This document shows positions 16,591 through 25,184 of a stretch of 32,507 nt of DNA, one piece after another. A program made the position numbers and the translations under genes. The stretch is from Candidatus Peregrinibacteria bacterium (GTDB taxonomy: Bacteria; Patescibacteriota; Gracilibacteria; UBA1369; LOWO2-01-FULL-3), in contig JACPLZ010000027.1 of NCBI GenBank assembly GCA_016186245.1, positions 1 through 32,507 of the forward strand, in the 5' to 3' direction. Within the stretch, counting starts at the first letter, position 1, and each line of letters begins with the position of its first letter. Under the pieces are notes generated by a model. That model made no database searches. It saw nothing but the letters and a program-made list of their open reading frames with translations, and had not been told where the DNA came from.

Positions 16591-17923
16591 CCGGATCCCA
16601 TGCAGGGGATGTATCACCACCAGATTTGTTCCCCGGTTTGCAATGGCTCAAAATCGCCTCACATCTTAATTGCGTAACCAGAGACAACAACACAGTGTCG
16701 GGCTCGGGAAAGCTTTCAAACCTTTCCACATCTTCTACGAGTTTGAGCACGATTTTCCAATCCTCGTAAAATTGCTCCAATGCAGGAATACGATTGGTTT
16801 TCAGGTCGGCTCTAAATTGCGATTCGGGAATACCAGGAATACTATCATAAATTAGCGATGAATCTTTTAAAGCAATCATACTCATAACACGGTTATTCAG
16901 GGCAAGACTCTCCGTGGACCATGCTGGAGATTGCCTCGTTAGCCAACCGCGTTTTTCAACATAGAGTTTGCTCAAAAAAACCGTGCATTCCGCCAATAAG
17001 ACTTTGATAGAGTCCAAAAAAGTCTCAATGGAAGCCTTAACCGGCTCCATATGTCCGATACCGTCTATCTCCGATTCAGGTTTCCTGTGTGAAGAGGTCA
17101 TATACGCCAACAATTGTTCGCTGTCTTGATAATATAGAGCTCTTCCAAAATTCAGCATCTCCACCAATCGGAAACCATTAACGGCATTGGGAACCATACG
17201 GCCAACTTTAAGATGGTCGTATATTGGCAAACAGGATGGAATTAGTGATCTATACGCTTCTGCAATATCACGCGCTACTTCTCCACAGAACATAATATCG
17301 GCGGAAACCGCCAATGACTCAAGTTTTTTCCGCAATATCGCGGTAACATGAGGTATGCTTACGTGCGATAATTCTGGTGTCGGGGTGAAAGTAACTTCTG
17401 CCAGAGGGGATATGGAAGCTATGACAACAGCTTCATCTTCCAACGTGTTTGCTATTTGACGACTAATGTCCTTCTGTAAGTGTACAACAGGCCGCAAATG
17501 AGGATACTTTGACAATATATCCCGCTGTGCGGCAACAAGTTGTTCATGAACCCCTTGATCAATAGTGCCTTTGTCCGGCCACTCTGGACTTCCAACCGGC
17601 CTAAGTTCAGCGCCGTCATGCATAAGACCTTCAATTCTATCAATCATACCACTGATGACGAGCAATTTTACTATCGCCAGATTTTCATCTTCAAGCGACG
17701 GACATTCGCCGGTTTTTTCACTTTGAGGCCTGCCGTTTCTGATTTGAATAAGAACATCATCAGCCAACTGTTTTGCCAGGGCAAAGACCTGATCAGACAA
17801 GCTGTCAACAAAACCACCCGCATTGACAACGGTATTATCCAAAGCCAGCTTACCGCAAAGAACAGGCATATTCCCAAGATTGGGCAGAAGGTTATTCAGA
17901 AGATGCTGGTCATTTTCGTCCAT
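16562..17923 (-). CDS. Hypothetical protein of unknown family (453 aa)
   Basis: Long ORF with predominantly helical-looking composition; no family recognised by eye. Overlaps the 3' end of the convergent ATPase gene by 29 bp. Confidence 0.75.
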   Translation of the reverse strand: MDENDQHLLNNLLPNLGNMPVLCGKLALDNTVVNAGGFVDSLSDQVFALAKQLADDVLIQIRNGRPQSEKTGECPSLEDENLAIVKLLVISGMIDRIEGLMHDGAELRPVGSPEWPDKGTIDQGVHEQLVAAQRDILSKYPHLRPVVHLQKDISRQIANTLEDEAVVIASISPLAEVTFTPTPELSHVSIPHVTAILRKKLESLAVSADIMFCGEVARDIAEAYRSLIPSCLPIYDHLKVGRMVPNAVNGFRLVEMLNFGRALYYQDSEQLLAYMTSSHRKPESEIDGIGHMEPVKASIETFLDSIKVLLAECTVFLSKLYVEKRGWLTRQSPAWSTESLALNNRVMSMIALKDSSLIYDSIPGIPESQFRADLKTNRIPALEQFYEDWKIVLKLVEDVERFESFPEPDTVLLSLVTQLRCEAILSHCKPGNKSGGDTSPAWDPATEIRDGWD

Positions 17924-17968
17924 GAATTTTTATTAAAATAAAATTCAAGCCAAAACTACCACACGTAA

Positions 17969-18826
17969 CTACATTAACGCAAGTGGTAAAGCTAATGCCA
18001 AATCATTCGCCGAAAAATACCAGCCTTTCTTTCCATATAAATAATCGCCGCATGCGCCCACAAAATACGCCGCGCAGCGGACTGCATCAAAAACCTCCAA
18101 TCCCTGAGCCAAAAAACTGGCGCACACACCCGCCAATACATCTCCGGTCCCACCGACAGTCATTCCCGCATTTCCCGTTTCATTTCTTTCCACAATACCT
18201 TCTTCTGAAGCAACATAATCAATCGGCCCTTTCAGCAAAATGGAAATATGCAGATCCATCGCTATCGACCGCAGCAAAACCACCGATTTCGGATCATTTT
18301 CATTCACATCAATTTCCCTTTCCACAAGATTCCTGAACTCATTTTTATGCGGGGTAATAATGACAGGCTGTTGCAGCGGGAATTTTTGAATTTTTTTAAG
18401 CGCCATCATGGCGTCGGTATCAAGCACGGTGGGAATTTGCAATTTCGAAATAATTTCCACCACCGCATCAATAGTCTGCTCGCGTCCGCCAAGGCCCGGC
18501 CCTATCAAAACGCTGTCGCATTTTTTCCCAAATTCAATAATCTCATCCACATGCCGCCCGACCAGATATTCACCGGAATATTTGCGCACAATAAAATCGG
18601 GATAAAAACTTCGTGCCACATCAAAATTGCACTCCGGCACATAAAGATAAACAATATCCACGCCGCTATGCAAAGCGCCAAGCGCCGACAAAATCGGAGC
18701 GCCGTAATAATCAATGCTGCCGCCGACAATCAGCACGCGCCCGTTTTGGCCTTTGTGGGAATCCGGCCGCCGCCTCGGCAATAAATCCCTAGCGATCGAC
18801 TTTTTTATCAGCGCCAATTTGCTCAT
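17969..18826 (-). CDS. nnrD: ADP/ATP-dependent NAD(P)H-hydrate dehydratase (YjeF C-terminal-like)
   Basis: [86 protein letters not shown]. Confidence 0.92.
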   Translation of the reverse strand: MSKLALIKKSIARDLLPRRRPDSHKGQNGRVLIVGGSIDYYGAPILSALGALHSGVDIVYLYVPECNFDVARSFYPDFIVRKYSGEYLVGRHVDEIIEFGKKCDSVLIGPGLGGREQTIDAVVEIISKLQIPTVLDTDAMMALKKIQKFPLQQPVIITPHKNEFRNLVEREIDVNENDPKSVVLLRSIAMDLHISILLKGPIDYVASEEGIVERNETGNAGMTVGGTGDVLAGVCASFLAQGLEVFDAVRCAAYFVGACGDYLYGKKGWYFSANDLALALPLALM

Positions 18827-20144
18827 AGCCGTCCTTTAAATTATAAAAAGCCCTTCCTCCGATGAAATCCGCGCGCTCTCCAAGTTTTTCCTCAATCCTC
18901 AAAAGCTGATTATATTTTGCAACGCGGTCGGTGCGCGATAAAGAACCGGTTTTGATTTGGCCTGTTTCCAGAGCCACCGCAATATCTGCAATCGTTGTGT
19001 CCTCCGTCTCGCCGCTGCGATGGGAAACAATCGCTGTCCACTTTGCCTCCTGGGCCATTTTTACCGCCGCAATTGTTTCGCTCAAAGTGCCGACCTGATT
19101 TACTTTTATCAGAATGGAATTCGCAGCCTTTTCATCAATGGCTTTCTTAAGCCGTTTTACGTTTGTAACCAGCAGATCATCGCCGACTATTTGAATTGTC
19201 TGTCCGATTTCCGCCGTCATTTTTTTCCAGCTGTCCCAGTCATCCTCCTGATGTCCGTCCTCGATGGAAATTATCGGATATTTTCTTAGAAGAACATCGT
19301 AGTAAGCCATTAAATCTCCGCCGTTTAATTCCTCCAATTTTCCATTCACTTTGATTTTATATTTTCCGTCTTGGAAAAATTCGCTGGACGCGCAATCCAT
19401 CGCAATCAAAACTTCTTTCCATAATTTATAACCCGCTTTTTCAATCGCGCGGACGATAAAATCAAGAGCCTCTTCGTTTTTTGAAAGATGAGGAGCAAAG
19501 CCGCCCTCGTCGCCTACCGCTGTCGATAAACCGGCATCATGAAGCAGATTTTTTAAGGAATAAAAAATCTCCGCGCCTATCCTCAGTGCTTCGCGAAAAC
19601 TTTTTGCGCCTACGGGCATGATCATAAATTCCTGGATGTCCAGGCCGCTGTCGGCGTGTTTACCGCCGTTGATTATATTCATCATCGGCACCGGCAAAAT
19701 CTGCGCCTCGGGATTGATAAATTCAAAAAGCTCTTTATTCTGCTCATTGGCGCTTGCCCGCGCACAGGCCATGGAAACAGCCAAAATCGCATTGGCACCG
19801 AGTCTGCTTTTATTGTCGGTGCCGTCGAGCTCGATGAGTTTTTTGTCTATATCCAGTTGGGCTCCGCTATCCATTCCAACAATCGCTTTTGCAATCGGCC
19901 CTTCCACATTTTCACAGGCTTTGAGGACGCCCTTGCCGTTGTATTTTTTGGGGTCGCCGTCACGCAGCTCCACCGCCTCATGCGCGCCTGTTGAAGCGCC
20001 GCTTGGGACAATGGCGCGGCCGGTCGGGCGGCCACGATAATTATTTGCACCGCCATCATTTTCAGTAAAAACATCCACCTCCACAGTCGGATTTCCCCTC
20101 GAATCCAGAACTTCCCGTGCATGGATTTTTGTTATTTTTCCCAT
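18789..20144 (-). CDS. eno: Enolase
   Basis: [108 protein letters not shown]. The track start at 20318 adds a non-homologous extension. Confidence 0.97.
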   Translation of the reverse strand: MGKITKIHAREVLDSRGNPTVEVDVFTENDGGANNYRGRPTGRAIVPSGASTGAHEAVELRDGDPKKYNGKGVLKACENVEGPIAKAIVGMDSGAQLDIDKKLIELDGTDNKSRLGANAILAVSMACARASANEQNKELFEFINPEAQILPVPMMNIINGGKHADSGLDIQEFMIMPVGAKSFREALRIGAEIFYSLKNLLHDAGLSTAVGDEGGFAPHLSKNEEALDFIVRAIEKAGYKLWKEVLIAMDCASSEFFQDGKYKIKVNGKLEELNGGDLMAYYDVLLRKYPIISIEDGHQEDDWDSWKKMTAEIGQTIQIVGDDLLVTNVKRLKKAIDEKAANSILIKVNQVGTLSETIAAVKMAQEAKWTAIVSHRSGETEDTTIADIAVALETGQIKTGSLSRTDRVAKYNQLLRIEEKLGERADFIGGRAFYNLKDGYEQIGADKKVDR

Positions 20145-20243
20145 TGGCCGCATAGTAACAATGGAATACTTGATTATCAAGCGCACTTTTAGTATCCTTT
20201 GGCCGGCTGAAAGGCCGTTTCGCAGCAACTTTAACCCCAATTT

Positions 20244-20813
20244 ATGGAAATCACCTGGCATGACAATACCTGTTTCACCATTCGGGAAAAAAACACCGCT
20301 CTGGTTGTAAGTCCACATGGAAAGGCCGGTAAATTAAAAGGAAACATCGTCCTATCAGGCCCGGAGGAATCTGTCGAGGTTGAAGGCATGGAGAAATTAT
20401 TTGATTGGCCGGGGGAATATGAGATTAAAAACATCGGTATCACCGCTCTGCCTGTCGGCACAAAGGAGGGCAAAAATGACACAATGATATTTTGTTTCCA
20501 AATTGAGGGAGTGAAATTTTGCCATCTTGGAGAGCTTGGACACATGTTGAATAGCGACACGATAAAAGAAATCGGCGATGTGGATGTGTTGATGATAAAG
20601 GTTGGAAAAAACAGCAACCTTGATGCCAAACAGGCCATGGAAATTATCGAACCCATTGAGCCGCGCGCGGTTGTCCCAATGGGTGAAGATCAGATCAGCG
20701 CTCTAAAGGACATTGGCGCGGGTAAAACCGAACCGCAGGACAAATTCGTCATTAAATCCATGTCCGATCTGCCGGAAGGAGAGATGAAGTATGTGGTGTT
20801 GAATAAGGCGTAG
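20244..20813 (+). CDS. MBL-fold-like protein, apparently lacking the canonical HxHxDH metal motif
   Basis: [26 protein letters not shown]...[19 protein letters not shown]...[14 protein letters not shown]...[11 protein letters not shown] resembles small MBL-like hydrolases of the UPF0173 type. Confidence 0.65.
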   Translation: MEITWHDNTCFTIREKNTALVVSPHGKAGKLKGNIVLSGPEESVEVEGMEKLFDWPGEYEIKNIGITALPVGTKEGKNDTMIFCFQIEGVKFCHLGELGHMLNSDTIKEIGDVDVLMIKVGKNSNLDAKQAMEIIEPIEPRAVVPMGEDQISALKDIGAGKTEPQDKFVIKSMSDLPEGEMKYVVLNKA

Positions 20814-20819
20814 TTGAGC

Positions 20820-20848
20820 TTGCCTTTTTGTACAAAATTTTGTACAAT
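20820..20848 (+). promoter_or_regulatory. Putative promoter with embedded 20-bp perfect palindrome (TA operator)
   Basis: TTGCCT (20820-20825), 17-bp spacer, TACAAT (20843-20848); TTGTACAAAATTTTGTACAA (20828-20847) is a perfect palindrome over the spacer and -10. Confidence 0.65.
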
Positions 20849-20857
20849 TCAAGTGTC

Positions 20858-21115
20858 ATGAACTTTACCACAATCACTTCTTCGGAAGGACGAAAAAATT
20901 TCCCTAAAATTATCAATGAAGTTGATGAGCAGGGAAAAATTTATGTTGTAACAGTCCATGGAAAAACCAAAGTAGCTATCATAGATCTCGATTTACTCGA
21001 GGAATGGATTGAAAATACCGAATATGGAATTTCCGAAAAGGAATTGTTAAAAAGATTGAAAGAAAAAAGAATAGGTTTCGAAGAGTTAAAGACAAAATTT
21101 AATGTTCAAAGCTGA
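20858..21115 (+). CDS. Phd/YefM-like antitoxin
   Basis: MNFTTITSSEGRKNFPKIINEVDEQGKIYVVTVHGKTKVAIIDLDLLEEWIE. ATG at 20858 preferred because the track start at 20828 lies inside the palindrome. Confidence 0.82.
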   Translation: MNFTTITSSEGRKNFPKIINEVDEQGKIYVVTVHGKTKVAIIDLDLLEEWIENTEYGISEKELLKRLKEKRIGFEELKTKFNVQS

Positions 21116-21291
21116 GTTTAGCAAATCTTTTCTTAAAGATTTCAAGAAAATTACTCATGAGGTCCAAAGAGAGGTCATCAATAAATGATTACAGGTTGGT
21201 CTATTTTGTACAAGCCGGAGAAATTACGATCATACTGCTCGCAATAGGAAGCCGTGAAAATTTTTATCAGAAATTGGAAAGACGATTTTGA
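21102..21291 (+). pseudogene. Decayed RelE/ParE-like toxin remnant
   Basis: Frame from 21102: MFKAEFSKSFLKDFKKITHEVQREVINK*. The other part is in the next frame from 21187: DYRLVYFVQAGEITIILLAIGSRENFYQKLERRF*. The central segment expected of a RelE-like toxin is missing and the frame is shifted. Confidence 0.8.
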
Positions 21292-21310
21292 AACCTTGTC
21301 TGAAAAATAA

Positions 21311-21385
21311 TGGTGTCCCCGGCAGGAATTGAACCTGCATTTAAGGTTTAGGAAACCTCCGTTCTATCCATTGAACTACAGGGAC
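21311..21385 (-). tRNA. tRNA-Arg (anticodon CCU)
   Basis: Reverse complement GTCCCTGTAGTTCAATGGATAGAACGGAGGTTTCCTAAACCTTAAATGCAGGTTCAATTCCTGCCGGGGACACCA: cloverleaf with anticodon loop TTCCTAA and encoded CCA. Confidence 0.95.
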
Positions 21386-21514
21386 ATTTTAAATGTGCGT
21401 TACATGTGCACGTGCACACATATTTACAACAAAATAGTCTTGCCGTCAAACCCATGCTATTTTCAGAGATTCCTTAAAAAGAAATTTTGGAATATTTTAG
21501 ATGAAATTAAATAA

Positions 21515-22888
21515 ATGCAGACCTACACAATCCAAACTTACGGCTGCCAGATGAATTATTCTGACACGGAAAGAATGCAGGCGTATCTCGACGCGCTTGG
21601 ATTCAAAAAAGTTGATGGCTTCGACAAAGCCGATATCATCATGTTTAACACCTGCTCGATCAGACAAAAAGCGGAGGATCGCGTGTTTGGCGAGCTGCAA
21701 AAAATGCCGCAGCTCCGCCGCAAAAATCCAAATCTCATGGTGATAGTTGCGGGCTGCATGGTGCGGAAATCAAGCTCCCGTTATTCCACCGAAAGGGATC
21801 CGCTTTTTGGCCGCATGAGTGATCTTGATATTGCTTTGCGCACGGAGGAGCTGCCGCGACTGGCCTCTCTTGCCCGCGAAATCAAGCCGGATTTAAGTAT
21901 CCCTGAAATAAAAGAGGAGGATTTTGAAGATTATTTTCATGTCAAAGCGACCCATGATTCTCACAAAAGCAGAGCCCAGGCATTTGTGCCGATCTCTAAC
22001 GGCTGCGATAAATTCTGTACATATTGTATCGTGCCATACAGTCGTGGCCGCGAAAAAAGTCGCGCACTTGATGATATTTTGTTGGAGGCAAATGAGCTGG
22101 TGGAAAACGGCTGCAAAGAAATAATTTTGATTGGGCAGACGGTGAATTCCTATGGATTGAGCCACTATGACAAGGAGCACAAAACTTTTGATAGTTGCGA
22201 GCAAGGCGAGCAACCTTTCCCCTATCTCCTAAAAGAACTTGATAAGCTGCACGAAAAAGGTTTGCAGCGCGTGCGGTTTACTTCGCCGCATCCAAAAGAC
22301 ATGACAGACCGGCTTATTGATGCGATGGCAAATTTGCGTACACAGATGCCATATTTACACTTACCGGTGCAGTCCGGCGATGATCGCACTTTGAAGCGGA
22401 TGAATCGGCCATACAATATCGAAAAATATCGTGAAACGGTTAAAAGATTGCGGGCGCGGATTCCAGATATTTCGATAAGCACGGATGTGATTGTCGGATT
22501 TTGCGGGGAAAGTGATGATGAATTTGAAAACACTTATGAATTTTTCAGGGAAATGGCTTTTGAACATGCCTATCTGGCGCAATATTCCGAACGCGCCGGC
22601 ACTACGGCGGCACGGTTTATCAAAGATGATATTCCATCAGAAGTGAAAAATAAGCGCTGGCACCGGCTTAACAATCTTTTGAGAAAGCTCTCCACAGACG
22701 CGTTAAAGCGTTTTCGCGGCAGGACGGTAAATGTCCTTGTCGAAGAACAGAAAAACAAAACGTGTTTGGGGCGCAGCGAACATTTCAAAACCGTACAATT
22801 TAAATCAGGCAGAAAACTTCTTGGAAAAATAGTGCCTGTAAAAATCACCGACTCAAGGGAATGGATGTTGATGGGGGAGCTGGAGTAA
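21515..22888 (+). CDS. miaB: tRNA-2-methylthio-N6-dimethylallyladenosine synthase
   Basis: TYGCQMNYSDTERM; NTCSIRQKAEDRVFGEL; radical SAM motif NGCDKFCTYCIVPYSRGREKSR; LHLPVQSGDDRTLKRMNRPY; TDVIVGFCGES; C-terminal TRAM-like domain. Confidence 0.95.
   Translation: MQTYTIQTYGCQMNYSDTERMQAYLDALGFKKVDGFDKADIIMFNTCSIRQKAEDRVFGELQKMPQLRRKNPNLMVIVAGCMVRKSSSRYSTERDPLFGRMSDLDIALRTEELPRLASLAREIKPDLSIPEIKEEDFEDYFHVKATHDSHKSRAQAFVPISNGCDKFCTYCIVPYSRGREKSRALDDILLEANELVENGCKEIILIGQTVNSYGLSHYDKEHKTFDSCEQGEQPFPYLLKELDKLHEKGLQRVRFTSPHPKDMTDRLIDAMANLRTQMPYLHLPVQSGDDRTLKRMNRPYNIEKYRETVKRLRARIPDISISTDVIVGFCGESDDEFENTYEFFREMAFEHAYLAQYSERAGTTAARFIKDDIPSEVKNKRWHRLNNLLRKLSTDALKRFRGRTVNVLVEEQKNKTCLGRSEHFKTVQFKSGRKLLGKIVPVKITDSREWMLMGELE
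22193..22216. repeat. Short palindromic repeat (copy 2) inside miaB
   Basis: AGTTGCGAGCAAGGCGAGCAACCT compared with intergenic AGTTGCGAGCGAAGCGAGCAACCT at 14119-14142. Confidence 0.65.
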
Positions 22889-22911
22889 AATTATAAGCCG
22901 AAATTGCGTAA

Positions 22912-22934
22912 TCCTGAAACAGGTTCAGAATGAC
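22912..22934. repeat. Degenerate half-copy of the TCCTGAAACAAGTTCAGGATGAC repeat
   Basis: TCCTGAAACAGGTTCAGAATGAC resembles the right arm of the 6911-6978 repeat. Confidence 0.7.
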
Positions 22935-22971
22935 AAAAAACGAGTTAAGCGCGCCACAATTTTATTTCAGG

Positions 22972-23110
22972 AATTTCTAAAAATTATTGCAATGCAAGGA
23001 AGCAAGCCATTTTCGACTGAGTCGTACTTACTGGTACGGCGAATAGAAAATGGGCAGCTGACCCTGCGACAAGCTCAGGGTAAACTCCGCAATGCACAAT
23101 TTTTAGAGAT
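22972..23110. repeat. Structured repeat element, copy A (downstream of alaS)
   Basis: Outer inverted repeat AATTTCTAAAAATTATTGCAATGC / GCAATGCACAATTTTTAGAGATT around a core holding CCATTTTC...GAAAATGG, TCGTAC-TTACTG-GTACGG and ACCCTG-CGACAAGCT-CAGGGT hairpins. The core is shared with 24976-25119. Confidence 0.9.
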
Positions 23111-23114
23111 TCTC

Positions 23115-24953
23115 TCATTCCAACACCGCCTTGATCCTTCTTATCCCGCTTGAAGAGCTTTCTTCTTTTACCAGTTTAAAATGCCCCAGCTCGGAAGTGT
23201 TTTTTACATGTGGGCCGCCGCAGATTTCCATGCTGAAAACAGTGCCTTTGTCGGGATCACCGACAGTATAAACTTTAACTTTTTCCCCATATTTTTCGCC
23301 AAACAAACCGATTGCGCCTTTGGCCTTTGCTTCTTCCACGGTCATCTCGCTCCAGCTCACCGGCAACGCTTTTTTAATCTGCTCATTCACCATCTCTTCG
23401 ACGGCCTTTTTTTCAGTGTCGCTCATTTTATCTCCATGTACAAAGTCAAAACGCAGACGCTCTTTTGTAATATTGGATCCGCGCTGCTCGACATGCGTGC
23501 CTAAAATATTCCTCAGCGATTGGTGCAGAAGATGGGTGGCGGTGTGCTGGCGCGTAACCTCTACACTATGATCTGCCAGCCCTCCGGCAAATTTTTGCTC
23601 CGCACCAACACGCGATAACTCCTGATGTTTCTGAAAATATTTTTCAAAATCATGCAAAACTTTTTCCCGATCCTGCAAGTCTTTTATCCAGCCATTTCCA
23701 TGCAATTCCTCCATCGTCATTTCAATCGGAAATCCGTAAGTCGCAAACATTTCAAAACAAAAATCTTCCGGAAAAGCATTTATTCCCTTTGATTTATCGG
23801 CTTCATGCAGCTCAATTTCCTTTCTAAGCATCGACAGCCCTTTATTCACCGTTTTATTGAATTTCGTTTCTTCCTGGCTCAATTCGGAAAAAATCTTCTC
23901 TGCGTTTTCTCCAAGCTCGGTATAGAAATCTCCATACGATTTCACAAAAATTCCGGCAATTTTTCTCGCAAAATCTGTTTCGATTCCAAGTTTTCTGCCA
24001 TAGCGGATCGCTCTCCGTATAGACCTTCTAAGGATATATCCCTGATCCGTATTTGATGGAGCCACCGCATTTTTATCGCCAAGTATAAATGTCGCCGCGC
24101 GCAGATGATCGGCAATAATTCTTTCCGCTTTTTGCCGCTCGGCATCGGGCTTGTCATATCCGGCGAGCAGTCTTATTTCATCAATCGCCGACTTAAACAA
24201 TTCTGTTTCAAAAGGCGACCGCACCCCGTTCAGTACGGATAAAACTCTTTCCAGTCCCATCCCGGTATCCACGTTTTTCTGCTTCAGCTCCTCAAAACTG
24301 CCATCCTCTTTTTTATTATACTGCATGAAAACATCGTTCCATATTTCCATCCAGTTTTTATCCGCAGGATCAAATTTTTCCGGCGCATCGCCGCCGCCCA
24401 TCCAATAAAACATTTCCGTATCCGGACCGCACGGACCGGTTTGTCCGGCCGGACCCCACCAGTTATCTTTTTTTGGAAGGAAAGCAATGCGCGCTTTTGG
24501 CACTCCAAGAGACTGCCAGATTTTGGCCGACTCTTCATCTTTTGGGGCATCATTATCGCCATCAAAACAGCTCACCGCCAATTTTTTCAGCGGCAATTCA
24601 AGGCATCCGTCATCGCTGCTGCCGGTCAAAAATTCAAAACTCATTTTAATCGCGCCATCCTTGAAATAATCGCCCAGCGACCAGTTGCCCAGCATTTCAA
24701 AAAAAGTAAGATGGCTGTCATCGCCGACTTCATCTATATCGCCGGTGCGGATGCATTTTTGCACATCCGCCAGGCGCTTGCCAGAAGGATGTTTTTCGCC
24801 CATCAAATAGGGCACCAGCGGATGCATGCCCGCGGTTGTAAACAGTACTGTCGGATCATTTTCCGGAATAAGAGACGCGCCTCGAATCTCCGCATGGCCA
24901 TGTTTTTTCACAAAGAAATCTATATATAACCGCCTTAACTGATTAGCTTGCAT
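23115..24953 (-). CDS. alaS: Alanyl-tRNA synthetase, short form ending after the editing domain
   Basis: MQANQLRRLYIDFFVKKHGHAEIRGASLIPENDPTVLFTTAGMHPLVPYLMG; GLERVLSVL; TATHLLHQSLRNILGTHVEQRGS; CGGPHVKNTSELG; terminates at SSSGIRRIKAVLE. Start at 24953 preferred over the track start at 25244, which reads through repeat copy B. Confidence 0.93.
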   Translation of the reverse strand: MQANQLRRLYIDFFVKKHGHAEIRGASLIPENDPTVLFTTAGMHPLVPYLMGEKHPSGKRLADVQKCIRTGDIDEVGDDSHLTFFEMLGNWSLGDYFKDGAIKMSFEFLTGSSDDGCLELPLKKLAVSCFDGDNDAPKDEESAKIWQSLGVPKARIAFLPKKDNWWGPAGQTGPCGPDTEMFYWMGGGDAPEKFDPADKNWMEIWNDVFMQYNKKEDGSFEELKQKNVDTGMGLERVLSVLNGVRSPFETELFKSAIDEIRLLAGYDKPDAERQKAERIIADHLRAATFILGDKNAVAPSNTDQGYILRRSIRRAIRYGRKLGIETDFARKIAGIFVKSYGDFYTELGENAEKIFSELSQEETKFNKTVNKGLSMLRKEIELHEADKSKGINAFPEDFCFEMFATYGFPIEMTMEELHGNGWIKDLQDREKVLHDFEKYFQKHQELSRVGAEQKFAGGLADHSVEVTRQHTATHLLHQSLRNILGTHVEQRGSNITKERLRFDFVHGDKMSDTEKKAVEEMVNEQIKKALPVSWSEMTVEEAKAKGAIGLFGEKYGEKVKVYTVGDPDKGTVFSMEICGGPHVKNTSELGHFKLVKEESSSSGIRRIKAVLE

Positions 24954-24975
24954 ATGAATTTTCTTAAATCTCTGT

Positions 24976-25119
24976 AAAGCTTTGGAAATCGATGCAATGC
25001 TAGGAAGCAAGCCATTTCTGACCGAGTCGTATTTACCGATACGGCGAGTAAGAAATTGAGCAGCTGACCCTGCGACAAGCTCAGGGTAAACTCCGCAGTG
25101 TATCGATTTCCAAAGCTTT
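24976..25119. repeat. Structured repeat element, copy B (upstream of alaS)
   Basis: 18-bp perfect outer inverted repeat AAAGCTTTGGAAATCGAT (24976-24993) / ATCGATTTCCAAAGCTTT (25102-25119) around a core homologous to copy A. Confidence 0.92.
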
Positions 25120-25184
25120 CCTCGTTTATTGTATTGAATTATGTTAAGATCGCCAATAGTTTTTAAGGAAATACCTCTGTTCCT

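Noticed and set aside
18248-18784. 178-aa plus-strand ORF (and other plus ORFs opposite nnrD, eno, alaS and mutL)
   Set aside because: Entirely antisense to well-identified conserved genes; no recognisable protein family.
20145-20318. N-terminal extension of enolase in the ORF track
   Set aside because: Enolase homology begins at [19 protein letters not shown]; the extension overlaps the divergent promoter and MBL-like gene.
21186-21188. UGA recoding (code 25, as in Gracilibacteria) to rescue the RelE-like ORF
   Set aside because: Reading through the UGA does not restore frame, since the C-terminal part is in another frame. Elsewhere TGA serves as a normal stop (for example alaS and DUF3352).
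22972-25119. Interpretation of the alaS-flanking elements as integron attC sites or an intact retron
   Set aside because: No integrase or reverse transcriptase in the window, and the three-stem layout with variable long outer arms does not match attC. A mobile origin remains possible but unproven.
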